From UBA11574 sp963752565 (GTDB taxonomy: Bacteria; Desulfobacterota; Desulfobacteria; Desulfobacterales; UBA11574), in contig CAVVZC010000001.1 of the NCBI GenBank assembly GCA_963752565.1, forward strand, positions 60,961-124,960: 64,000 nucleotides of DNA, read 5' to 3'. The translations under genes and the position numbers were made by a program. Below, one piece after another: positions 37,452 through 46,146 of the stretch. The stretch's first letter is position 1, and the number at the start of each line of letters is the position of its first letter. The notes beneath the pieces were generated by a model. The model ran no database searches. It saw only the letters and a list, made by a program, of their open reading frames with translations, and had not been told where the DNA came from.

Positions 37452-37673
37452 TTAGCCGATGGGCGAAGGCTTGCAGAGATGATTCTCTTCCATGGCCACA
37501 CGGCCACACCCATCACATGCATATTTCATGGCGGACAATTTATCCTTGCACATATGCGAGTGTTCTGCTTTGTGCGATCCGCAAAAACTACAATTTTCCG
37601 CCTCGCCACAGGGATTACACAGATGCCCGGGCGCATCCGCAACTGCACCACAATTTTTACAGGTATAAGCCAT
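37452..37673 (-). CDS. Small zinc-ribbon protein
   Basis: A 73-residue cysteine-rich protein with nine to ten cysteines arranged as CKNCGAVADAPGHLCNPCGE, CSFCGSHKAEHSHMC and CDGCGRVAMEENHLC. Each block is a CxxC plus a later HxxC/HLC, which suggests two or three small zinc sites. A GGGAGGG ribosome site precedes the ATG at 37673. Families of this kind are common in sulfate reducers and are of unknown function. I cannot tell whether the metal is zinc or iron. Confidence 0.75.
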   Translation of the reverse strand: MAYTCKNCGAVADAPGHLCNPCGEAENCSFCGSHKAEHSHMCKDKLSAMKYACDGCGRVAMEENHLCKPSPIG

Positions 37674-37871
37674 AATAATGTCCCTCCCATTTTAGAATAT
37701 TGTTTATTGACTTACTCCATCAATAAAGTTTTCATGTTTAATATCTAATTACGAAAAACGCATTGTCAAGCAACGGCTGGGTATAAAAAAATTGGGTTTC
37801 CCGATTTTAAAATCGTCAGCGGCAGAGGAATTGATCTTATGTTTTTTATAACCAAACTATATTGGGGTAAT

Positions 37872-38375
37872 TTAAAAAGGCCAGAACTGATTATCAAACC
37901 AGATTTTTTCCCTTAACGCTTCGTCGATATCCAGCAGCATGTTTAAATGATCGCGCTCCCAGGTTGCAAGCCATTCGTATAAGGCTCTAGCTTCGGGATC
38001 GGATGCAGTTTGCGCACTTTTTGTGTAAAGCTGGATGGCGCGTTCTTCCATGGCGATACCCGCGGAGATCGCGGCTGCTTCAAAACCGGCCGCCGAGATT
38101 TTCTCTTTGATTTCTCGTGTCAAGACCTTTGATGCAACGCTGCTAGTGTCTTTTTCATAAAGATCGCCGGAGATGAATTTTTTATTTTTATGATATGCCT
38201 TGAACTGCTCGGACAGCGTTTGAATGTGTTTTTGTTCTTCCTTGGCCAGCATGTCAAAAACTTCCTGCACCGATTTATTTTCGGCCTTTTCAGCAATGTT
38301 TTCATAAAACGCTTGGCCCCTTCGTTCCAGCAAAATCGCCTGTTTTAATATATCCAGCGTGGTATTTTCTTCCAT
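37872..38375 (-). CDS. Ferritin-like (rubrerythrin-type) diiron protein
   Basis: A 167-residue four-helix protein. The two half-sites ILLERRGQAFYENIAEKAEN (near 14) with KEEQKHIQTL (near 46), and GIAMEERAIQLYTKSAQ (near 107) with ATWERDHLNML (near 137), give the ExxY and ExxH pattern of the rubrerythrin diiron centre. No C-terminal rubredoxin domain is present, unlike classical rubrerythrin. The role is probably peroxide or oxygen protection. A GGAGA-type ribosome site precedes the ATG at 38375. Confidence 0.82.
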   Translation of the reverse strand: MEENTTLDILKQAILLERRGQAFYENIAEKAENKSVQEVFDMLAKEEQKHIQTLSEQFKAYHKNKKFISGDLYEKDTSSVASKVLTREIKEKISAAGFEAAAISAGIAMEERAIQLYTKSAQTASDPEARALYEWLATWERDHLNMLLDIDEALREKIWFDNQFWPF

Positions 38376-38621
38376 TGCGTTCTCCTTTTCAATCTGTTTT
38401 TAAATTCATTCCCTCAAGTTTCCCACTCTCAATACCCAAAAACATCAATAAAGAGGCTCAGGCCGAGATTTTTTTTCGAGTTCGAAACTTAAGTCATTTT
38501 CAATCTTCAATTGAGGCTAATACTATACCCTCTATTCACTCCGCGAACTTTGTGTAATTATTCGAGCATATAACGCTGCTTCCTTTTTTAATAGGTAAAA
38601 ATTTGTGGTTTTTAAAAACAG

Positions 38622-39272
38622 TTACTCCAATATCAACGAATTGGGATATCGTTTTTTCCAATATTTCCAATGGGTATCTTCAAAAGATATTTTTGGAAGC
38701 CACCTTTTGAAATATACTCCCTGTATTCCCATGAGCCCTTTTTTATATGGATACCAGAGGGTTTCGGTTTCTTTATCGTACAAAACAAACGTATTCTGAT
38801 ACGTCCAACCGGACGGTGTCAGTGTCAATGATCGACCGTCGATTACACGACTGTACACAGCCGTTAAATTCACGAGAGGTCAGTATCCAGCAGCTATGGG
38901 TTTTTCGCCGATATGGCTGTTGGCAATTTCATGATATCTGAGTTTGTGGACGGAGTAGGCGTGTGCTTCGTTTCCGTCCGTCACCCCGATTACCCGTGGA
39001 TTGTGACTCAACGAAGATGTGTCTTCAGCCAACAATGAATCATCCAGGGGTGTAAAGGCGTTTCGGCCAATGCCATATTGGAACAATTCAGGTTTAAATC
39101 CAATGGTTTGTGCCTGGCTAACATCCCAGCGTTCACCGTTGTAATCTTCTATATAAACTTTCTTTCCGTCACGAACCACCGAAGCAGATGCTAAACCGGC
39201 CGCTAAACCGGCATAGATCAGACCGACAACGAAAATCGTGCTGAAAAGCAAGAGCACTGTTTTAACAGACAT
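38622..39272 (-). CDS. DUF3179 domain selenoprotein (in-frame UGA read as selenocysteine)
   Basis: The first 130 residues run to GEKPIAAGY, then TGA (38880-38882), then the same frame continues PLVNLTAVYSRVIDG for another 85 codons to TAA. DUF3179 homologs have cysteine in this spot, in a TYCPLC-type motif, so UGA replaces Cys; the second Cys is Val here. Family features lie on both sides: VIGVTDGNEAHAYSVHKLRY and HEIANSHIG before, and YQNTFVLYDKETETLWYP and HWKYWKKRYPNSLIL after. A perfect AAGGAGGT site precedes the ATG. Residues 1-33 form a signal/membrane segment, so the protein is exported. A SECIS-like hairpin follows the UGA. Function unknown, probably redox. Confidence 0.82.
38847..38882 (-). 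promoter_or_regulatory. Bacterial SECIS-like hairpin after the DUF3179 UGA
   Basis: On the minus strand, 15 bases after TGA (38880-38882) comes ACGGCTG (38864-38858), loop TGTA, and CAGTCGT (38853-38847): seven pairs including one G-U. The loop begins 22 bases after the UGA and has G in its second position. Bacterial SECIS elements typically lie 16-37 bases after the UGA with a G among the first two loop bases, so it fits. Confidence 0.7.
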
Positions 39273-39498
39273 AAGACCTCCTTCGTCCCTTACGCCATGT
39301 TCTTTAACCGGGACAACGTCTTTTAAATGTTATGGTCTATGTCTATTGGTCGGTTCGACAGTTCGATCCTTACACGAATGGTTGAGGGTTGGTTTCAAGA
39401 GGTTCTCAAAAATAGTCTTCCCATTCAAAGACGATGTGAGACGATGGGTTTCCAAGCGAACCAGTTGGGGGTACCTGACCCAGCTTCTGAAAAAACGA

Positions 39499-42249
39499 TC
39501 AGAGCTTCTCAGAAATTATTTTTCTTAGTACATACTGAAGAATGCCGCCATTGATAAAGTAGTCGACTTCTATTTCTGTATCGAGTCGGGCGACAACTTC
39601 AAAAGAAACTTCTTTTCCGTCCGTTTTAACCGCTTTTACGGACAGTTCTTTTCTCGGATGGATATCTGCGATGCCTTTAATGAAATAGGTCTCCGAACCT
39701 GTCAGGCCCAGGGTTTTCAAATTGTCATTTTCTTTGAACACCAAAGGCAATACCCCCATTCCAACCAGATTACTCCGGTGTATGCGCTCAAAAGACGTTG
39801 CAATCACCGCTTTGACTCCCAAAAGCGCCGTTCCCTTGGCGGCCCAATCCCTGGAAGATCCTGTACCGTATTCCTTGCCACCCAAAACCACCAGTGGTTT
39901 TGATTCCTGAATGTATTCCATGGCCGCATCGTAGATAAACATTACTTTCTTGTCCGGGAACTTGAGTGTAAAACTTCCCTCTTTAGGGGATACCAGTTTG
40001 TTTTTAATCCGGATATTACCAAACGTTCCCCGCATCATGACCTCGTGATTCCCCCTCCGCGAACCATACGAATTAAATGCTTCTGGAACGACATTTTCAC
40101 GGATAAGATACTTTCCGGCAGGATACTCGGCGGGTATGGCACCTGCAGGAGAAATATGGTCTGTGGTCACCGAATCTCCTAAAAGTAAAAGCACGTCGGC
40201 ATCCGCCACATCCGAAGTTTTGAGCGGATCCAGACTGAAATTTTCAAAAAAAGGCGGTTTTTTGATATAAGAAGACTCAGGATCCCACTCAAACGTCGTA
40301 CTTTCCGCGACATTCAAAGAGTTCCAGAATCGATCTCCATCAAAGATTTTATCGTATTCCTCTTTGAAGAACTCGTTTTTAACGTGTTTTTTGACCAGAC
40401 GTTCAATGTCATCATCAGCAGGCCAGATATCTTTCAGATAGACCGGCTCCCCGTCCCCATCGAATCCCAATGGTTCCATGGTCAAATCGATATCAATCCT
40501 TCCGGCAATGGCAAAAGCCACCACCAGAAGTGGGGATGCCAGATAATTGGCTTTGATACTCTGGTGGATTCTGGCCTCGAAATTTCGGTTTCCCGACAGA
40601 ACCGACGCCACGGTCAGTTCGTTTTCAGCGATGGCCCTTTCAATTTCCGGATGCAAGGGGCCGCTGTTTCCGATACAGGTGGTACATCCAAAGGCCGCCA
40701 GGTGAAAGCCCAGCGTCTCCAGGTAAGGGGTCAGGCCGGCAGCCTCCAGATATCGAACGACCACTTTGGATCCCGGCGCCAGGGAGGTCTTCACATAATC
40801 CGGAACCTTCAATCCCTTATTCACGGCATTTTGGGCCAGAAGCCCTGCACCGAGCAGGACAGAAGGATTTGAGGTGTTTGTGCAAGATGTAATGGCGGCG
40901 ATCACAATGCTCCCGTTACCGACAATTGCATCTTTTCCGTTGATATTCACCGGACACTTTTTATCGTCAATGGGTTTGCAGGACGACACCCTGGCGGTCT
41001 GGCAGCCCGATTCATCGTGAAATGTGGACATGGCGCTTATTTCCGCATTTCGGTCATATTCACATCCTAAAACCCCGGCAAATTTGCCTTTTAAATCCTG
41101 CAATTCGATTCGGTCCTGGGGTCTGGCCGGACCGGCCAGCGAAGCTTTAACCGTGGAAAGATCCAGCTCGATCACTTCAGAGTATTCAGGCGTTTCATCG
41201 CCGGTGTAAAAAAGACCCTGGGCTCGAGTGTATGTGTCCGTAAGAACGGCTCGATCTTCTCGATTCGTGAGTTTAAGATATTCCACGGTTTTCTCGTCCA
41301 CCGGGAAAAAACCCATGGTAGCGCCGTATTCTGGGGTCATGTTTGCGATGGTGGCCCTGCCCGGAATAGTGAGCTTCTTCATCCCCGGGCCGAAAAATTC
41401 GACAAACTTTTCAACCACGTTGTGTTTTCTGAGAAGTTCGGTGATGACCAGTACGAGGTCGGTGGCGGTAATCCCTTTTTCAAGTTCGCCGACCATCCGG
41501 ACACCCACAACCTGTGGAATCGACATGTAATAGGGTTGTCCCAGCATGACGGCTTCTGCTTCGATGCCGCCAACCCCCCATCCCACCACACCGATGCCGT
41601 CGATCATGGTGGTGTGTGAATCGGTGCCGACCAAAGTGTCGGGATACGCTGTCCAGCCGCCGGTTTGTTTTTGGGCTATCACCACATGACCGATATACTC
41701 AAGGTTCACCTGGTGGCATATCCCGGAATTCGGCGGGACGACCCTGAAATTATCGAAGCTCTTCTGGGCCCATTTCAAAAGGGCGTATCTTTCCCCGTTT
41801 CGTTCGTATTCCTTGGCGACATTCTTTTCTAAAGAATCTGCTGTCCCGTAATGGTCCACCTGAACGGAGTGATCGACAATCAGATCTACCGGAACCAGAG
41901 GATTGATCTTCATTGGATCTCCGCCAAGATCTTTGACCGCATCCCGCATGGCAGCCAAATCGACCACCGCCGGAACGCCGGTAAAATCCTGCATCAGTAC
42001 ACGGGCCGGATGAAACGGTATTTCCACGGGGTCATCATATGATTTTTTCCACCTCGCTATATTCAGGATATCTTCTTCTTTCACCGTCCGACCGTCGAAT
42101 TTTCTTAACAGATTCTCAACCAGTACTCTGATGGAAAAGGGAAGTCGTTTGATATCCGCCATTCCCTTTTCCTCCAACACCGTGATATCTGCAATGCTGT
42201 ATTCTCTACCCTTGACGTTTATCTTTTTGATAAATTCGTTTTTGTCCAT
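39499..42249 (-). CDS. acnA: Aconitate hydratase (AcnA/IRP1 type)
   Basis: Aconitase isomerises citrate and isocitrate in the TCA cycle with a [4Fe-4S] cluster. The 916-residue length is typical. The cluster ligands lie in IAAITSCTNTSNPSVLLGAG (near 450) and AAFGCTTCIGNSGPLHPE (near 515). VGTDSHTTMIDGIGVVGWGV and GSRRGNHEVMMRGTFGN are further signatures, the latter in the swivelling domain. It sits alone, 226 bp downstream of the DUF3179 gene's start in the same direction. TCA genes sucA, sucB and lpd lie about 4 kb upstream on the same strand, separated by the arsenosugar-type cassette. Confidence 0.96.
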   Translation of the reverse strand: MDKNEFIKKINVKGREYSIADITVLEEKGMADIKRLPFSIRVLVENLLRKFDGRTVKEEDILNIARWKKSYDDPVEIPFHPARVLMQDFTGVPAVVDLAAMRDAVKDLGGDPMKINPLVPVDLIVDHSVQVDHYGTADSLEKNVAKEYERNGERYALLKWAQKSFDNFRVVPPNSGICHQVNLEYIGHVVIAQKQTGGWTAYPDTLVGTDSHTTMIDGIGVVGWGVGGIEAEAVMLGQPYYMSIPQVVGVRMVGELEKGITATDLVLVITELLRKHNVVEKFVEFFGPGMKKLTIPGRATIANMTPEYGATMGFFPVDEKTVEYLKLTNREDRAVLTDTYTRAQGLFYTGDETPEYSEVIELDLSTVKASLAGPARPQDRIELQDLKGKFAGVLGCEYDRNAEISAMSTFHDESGCQTARVSSCKPIDDKKCPVNINGKDAIVGNGSIVIAAITSCTNTSNPSVLLGAGLLAQNAVNKGLKVPDYVKTSLAPGSKVVVRYLEAAGLTPYLETLGFHLAAFGCTTCIGNSGPLHPEIERAIAENELTVASVLSGNRNFEARIHQSIKANYLASPLLVVAFAIAGRIDIDLTMEPLGFDGDGEPVYLKDIWPADDDIERLVKKHVKNEFFKEEYDKIFDGDRFWNSLNVAESTTFEWDPESSYIKKPPFFENFSLDPLKTSDVADADVLLLLGDSVTTDHISPAGAIPAEYPAGKYLIRENVVPEAFNSYGSRRGNHEVMMRGTFGNIRIKNKLVSPKEGSFTLKFPDKKVMFIYDAAMEYIQESKPLVVLGGKEYGTGSSRDWAAKGTALLGVKAVIATSFERIHRSNLVGMGVLPLVFKENDNLKTLGLTGSETYFIKGIADIHPRKELSVKAVKTDGKEVSFEVVARLDTEIEVDYFINGGILQYVLRKIISEKL

Positions 42250-42307
42250 GACTGTCCTTTTTTTACGTTTCTATGATTTATAATTATTATTTTTACGGAC
42301 TCTTGGG

Positions 42308-42535
42308 CAGCATAATGGATAATCTTTTTGGAAAAGCGTTTTCTGTCTGAATGGTTTAGGGGCCGTTAGAAAGGACAGAAACCTGCCAAAATACTCCAAT
42401 GTATGAGAGGGCAATACTCAAAATGAATTTTCTATTTTTATGTTGAAATTTGTTCTTTCTTTACGAGCCCTAAACCATGAGTCTCGTCCGCCTCTGGCGA
42501 GATCGCACGGTTTGATAAAAAGTATTATCCATGGA
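42308..42535 (+). repeat. ~200-bp palindromic intergenic element, copy B
   Basis: ATGGATAATCTTTTT at 42315 matches the reverse complement of AGTATTATCCAT near the right end (42520-42532). ATGGTTTAGGGGCCG pairs with CGAGCCCTAAACCAT: compared with copy A, GGC/GCC became GGTTT/AAACC on both arms, a compensated change that keeps the stem. The right end (ATTATCCATG-AGCGAC) is the same in copy A. It lies between arsS and aconitase. Confidence 0.7.
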
Positions 42536-42543
42536 GCGACAAA

Positions 42544-42743
42544 CACATAAAAACTCTCGACTTCTGAACGAATGAAACTTTAATTGATCGAATTTTCAGA
42601 CTGTACTTTATTAGCCGAGTCAAGTTTTTGACACAGTGACTCGCCCCGTTAGATCGGCTCCTCTGCCGTCTCTCAAAGCCAGAATATAACAAGTCGTGGG
42701 CTGAAGCGCAACTTGGAAGTTGAAGTTTTTTCGAAGCCATCAA
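42544..42743. other. Spacer between arsS and the palindromic element
   Basis: No gene is seen in these 200 bp. A 7-bp perfect hairpin (CGAGTCA 42616-42622 with TGACTCG 42637-42643, 14-base loop) is present and could help end the arsS transcript; no T-run follows on the minus strand. Confidence 0.4.
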
Positions 42744-42776
42744 ACCTGAACCTCAGGTGTCAATAGACCCCCCTCA
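42744..42776 (-). promoter_or_regulatory. Bacterial SECIS-like hairpin after the arsS UGA
   Basis: On the minus strand the TGA at 42774-42776 is followed after 15 bases by ACCTGA (42758-42753), loop GGT, and TCAGGT (42749-42744), a perfect 6-bp stem. The loop starts 21 bases after the UGA and begins with G. This matches the usual bacterial SECIS spacing and loop rule and is nearly the same geometry as the hairpin in the DUF3179 gene. Confidence 0.68.
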
Positions 42777-43766
42777 TGTAAATCCCGATCCTGCGGTGCA
42801 GGTGTAACAGTGGTCGGCCGTCGCAATATGGCTGCCGGGTTCTGGCGGTCCCGGCATTTCAAAAATGTGGACTTTGCGCCCGCCCATAAAAAGTCCCCTG
42901 GCAAGATTAAAGTCGCAATCGAAAAGATAGCCGTCCCAGGAAACAGAGACAAGGGTCCGGCACATCAAACCATCGAAAGCACACGCATTGAAATTTGAAT
43001 AGAGCTTTTTTATATATGTGTCCAAATTGTCCGTCCTAAACAGCCACTGACGAAATCGGCCCAGAGGTACATTGGCAAAATTAAACAGGTTGTTGAAAAC
43101 GATTCCCCATTTTCTTTTCAGCACTTGGCGGAATCTCTTTTCTGTTTGTGTCTGATCCGGCGGTAGAAATGCGCCGGTGGGATTGGATACCAGGTTCAAC
43201 TCGAGGCCGGTACCTTCGTGTCCGTATCCCAAACTGTTCAGTTTTTTCAGTGCGTCGATACTTATTTGAAATATGCCGCCGCCCCTTTGTGAATCCGTCT
43301 GAATTTCATTTAAAGAAGGAAAAGAGGCCACAATGACCACTCGTTTTTCGCTCAAAAATTTCATAAGATGGTCTCTTTTACCATCATTTAACACCGAAAG
43401 ATTCGAACGTAGCATAATCCGGGAAACAAAATCAGAGACACCTTCAATCAGTGTTTCGATATGGGGGTTCAGTTCAGGTGCGCCGCCGGTGATATCGATG
43501 ATTTCAAATCCGCTCCTATGGGCATAAGATATCACCTCCTGGATGATTTCCAAATCCATGTTTTCATTTCGATCAGGGCCTGCATTGAGGTGACAGTGTT
43601 TGCAGGTCTGGTTACAGAGAAGTCCCAGGTTAACCTGCAATGTCCGGGTGATCTCCCGATCCAGATTCAGGCCATGACGAGACAGGGTAAGACTAAAAGG
43701 CGCAACACCCCCGGGTTCATTGGGGTGTTCTTTTATGTCTTTTTTTGATGTCTGGCCTTTCGGCAT
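42753..43766 (-). CDS. arsS: Arsenosugar biosynthesis radical SAM (seleno)protein ArsS
   Basis: ArsS is a radical SAM enzyme acting after arsenic methylation in arsenosugar synthesis. I start at the ATG at 43766 (MPKGQTSKKD); the longer frame overlaps the upstream gene. CNQTCKHCHLNAGPDR holds the [4Fe-4S] cysteines. The C-terminal YTCTAGSGFT is followed by TGA (42774-42776) and then GGSIDT and a second TGA (42753-42755). Family members end CTAGAGSSC(or Sec)GG, so UGA aligns exactly with that Cys/Sec, giving a ~337-residue selenoprotein. A SECIS-like hairpin follows the UGA. Neighbours (AhpD-like and MerA-like) support the role. Arsenic chemistry is inferred from the family. Confidence 0.82.
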
Positions 43767-43794
43767 TTTTTTACCCTTAAAGGTTGGCTGGGAT

Positions 43795-44127
43795 TTACAT
43801 GGATATTTTTTCGGCAATATTTCGCATCTGAACGCCGTGCACCAGTGATGAGCCGCCCCGTATGACCGCCGCAACGTGGACGGCCTCGGTCATCTCTTCA
43901 AGATTGGAGCCCTTTTCTAGGCATGCCTGTGTATACGCATCGATACAATAAGGACACTGCACGGTATGTGCCACGGCCAGGGCAATCAGGCATTTCTCCC
44001 TTTCCGTGAGTTCCCCTTCTGCAAATACAGCACCGTAATAATCGAAAAACTTCTTCGCCAGATCCGGCGAATTTTTTCCAATTTCCTCAAACTTTGGAAG
44101 ATCTTCAGGTTTGTAGTACGTCTCCAT
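43795..44127 (-). CDS. Arsenosugar biosynthesis-associated AhpD/carboxymuconolactone decarboxylase-like protein
   Basis: A 110-residue AhpD-fold protein with the redox pair CPYC in AHTVQCPYCIDAYTQACLEKG (near residue 60). The helix-rich ends METYYKPEDLPKFEEIGK and AAVIRGGSSLVHGVQM match the peroxidase-like proteins usually found beside arsS. Its partner cysteines suggest thiol-disulfide exchange, perhaps with the MerA-like protein upstream. It lies 28 bp before arsS and about 90 bp after the MerA-like gene, all in one direction, so the three look like an operon. Confidence 0.88.
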   Translation of the reverse strand: METYYKPEDLPKFEEIGKNSPDLAKKFFDYYGAVFAEGELTEREKCLIALAVAHTVQCPYCIDAYTQACLEKGSNLEEMTEAVHVAAVIRGGSSLVHGVQMRNIAEKISM

Positions 44128-44219
44128 GTTTGTTCTTCCTTTTCAAATATTTAGATTTAAACTTCACATCTGCTATAGCAAAACGATTTAAGATGTTGCT
44201 CATCATGAAAAGTGTCTTT

Positions 44220-45686
44220 TTATTCTTCACACGTTTCAGAACCGCAGGCCCGGCCTTTGAGATTGAAAAAGAATTTGAGTCCTTTTTTAATCCTATCAGA
44301 AAAGATCTTTGGTGTAAAAAACGTTCCGGCAATCTTCTTATTGATCTCTCCAATGGTCGGATACGGATGCACGGCTGACGCCAAAGTGGAAAGTTTGACT
44401 TTTCCGTTTAACACCGCCACCCATTCACTGACCAAATCCCCAGCATGGGGACCAACAATCTGGACTCCGATGGGTTTTTCTTTTTCATCCAGAAGCATTT
44501 TGATCTTCCCGACCTTTTCGCCCTCGGCAAGACTTCGGTCATTGTCTTTAAACTCTTCGACCCAGATGGAATAGTCAATTCCGGCAGCCTTGGCGGATCT
44601 TTCGTTCATTCCGATACTCGACAACTCAGGATCGGTAAAGGTGCACCACGGTAAATAAGTGTAATCCGTTTTCCGGGGAAGACGAAAAATGGCATTGCTG
44701 ACAACAATTCCCCCCTCGTACCCGGCTGCATGGGTAAACAGGAAGCCACCGTTCACATCTCCGGCAGCATAAATATGATTGTGGTTCGTTCTCAACCGCT
44801 TATCGACTTCGATGCCGGTTCGGTTGACCTTGATACCGATATCTTCCAGGCCCAGACCATGGATGTTGGGTGTTCTTCCCACCGCAACCAGAATCGCCTC
44901 TGCATGAAGACGAACCGTTTTTCCTTCTATATCCTTGAGAGTCACTTCTTTTTCATCGGGCAGATTCTTTACGGCTTCAATGGAAGAATTTAAATGGAAC
45001 ACCACCCCTTCCGTTTCCATCACCTGTTTGATGGTATCGGCCATATCTTTATCTTCTTTTTTTAGAATCTGATCGCCACGATCCACGATATAAACCTTGG
45101 TACCAAGACGGTTGAATGCCTGTCCCATCTCACTTCCGATGGGTCCGCCGCCCAAAATGATCATCGATTTCGGCAGATGGTCCATATAAAATATTTCTTT
45201 GTTGGTAACATAGTCGGTTTTATCAAGTCCTTCTATGGGAGGAATAAACGGCGAAGAGCCGGTGGCAATCACCCAGTTTTTGGCTGAAATCGTTTTTCCG
45301 TTCAAACGAACGGAGTGTTCATCCGTAAATATTGGATCTCCGAATTCTACTTTTGCTCCCAGACGGCAAAATCTTTCTTCGGAATCATGTTCCTGAATGA
45401 CGCTGATTACAGATTTAATTCTATTGGATACATGTTTAAAATCGACCGACGGCACTTCGATTGGTGGCAGTCCGTATTTTTCAGCGTTTTTCATCATGTG
45501 GTACACATGGGCGACTTAATGAGCGTTTTACTGGGAACGCAGCCAAAATGGAGACAGTCGCCGCCAAGTTCTTTTTCCTTTTCAATGAGAATGGTCTTGG
45601 CGCCGAGTTGGGCCGACGCCGGATGTAACGGTCAGACCGGCTGCTCCGCCGCCGATAACCCCGATGTCATATTCATAATCGGCCAT
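44220..45686 (-). CDS. MerA-like FAD-dependent pyridine nucleotide-disulfide oxidoreductase, two frameshifts
   Basis: A flavin disulfide reductase in the mercuric reductase/lipoamide dehydrogenase group, about 489 residues when repaired. The ATG at 45686 follows AAAAGGAGCG and gives MADYEYDIGVIGGGAAGLTV, the FAD-binding start. The frame is then lost near 45611-45617; GAKTILIEKEKELGGDCLHF and GCVPSK, with the redox-active CxxxxC, come from a second frame, and the frame changes again near 45509-45514 before HVYHMMKNAEKYG. Restoring one G at the second site joins it smoothly. The rest is intact to PTIGEINKKIAGTFF. Two losses within 100 bp suggest sequence error rather than decay. Probably electron donor for the arsenosugar-type cassette. 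Confidence 0.78.
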
Positions 45687-45901
45687 GATGCGCTCCTTTT
45701 AAAAAAAAACTTATCGATTTTGTTGATTATACATCCAAGGTTATTTTTGACATACTTTGCAGATTTGTCGAGGTTTCATGCAAATCCTTACACTAAAATT
45801 TCATTGCATGTTTCAGAAATCGATTTGTCCTATTAATTGACGAATTTTTTATTATAAAACTGTAATAGTTTAGTCCTTTGAAACAAATCGATTTCAAAGG
45901 A

Positions 45902-46100
45902 GCTTCAGGTATGATTAAATTTTTGGCTGGAAGCTGTCTGAGTGGATTAGGGATCGTTTTGAAAGAACCATAGGCTATCTAACTTTATGGATGAAACCTC
46001 CTGTTAAAGCAGAGACCTTTATTAATAGCCCGAGCAGGTTCTTTCATTACGAGCCCTTATTCACGAGTTCTTTCATCAAAAATTTAATTATACCTGAAGC
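45902..46100 (+). repeat. ~200-bp palindromic intergenic element, copy C
   Basis: GCTTCAGGTATGATTAAATT(TTT) at 45902 and AAAAATTTAATTATACCTGA(AGC) at 46078 are a 23-bp terminal inverted repeat with one G-U mismatch. Inside, GTGGATTAGGGATCG and GAAAGAACC pair with CGAGCCCTTATTCAC and GGTTCTTTC. The inner blocks AGTGG-TTAGGGATCGTT and CTTT-TTACGAGCCCTT are shared with copies A and B. It separates lpd from the MerA-like gene. Confidence 0.75.
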
Positions 46101-46146
46101 GGTAATGTTTTTAAAAGGCTAAAGTGTAACAAAAAACTTTATTTCT

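Noticed and set aside
38880..38882. DUF3179 gene as a nonsense pseudogene
   Set aside because: The frame continues without shift, the stop is UGA exactly at the family Cys, and a hairpin at SECIS distance follows, so selenocysteine is the better reading.
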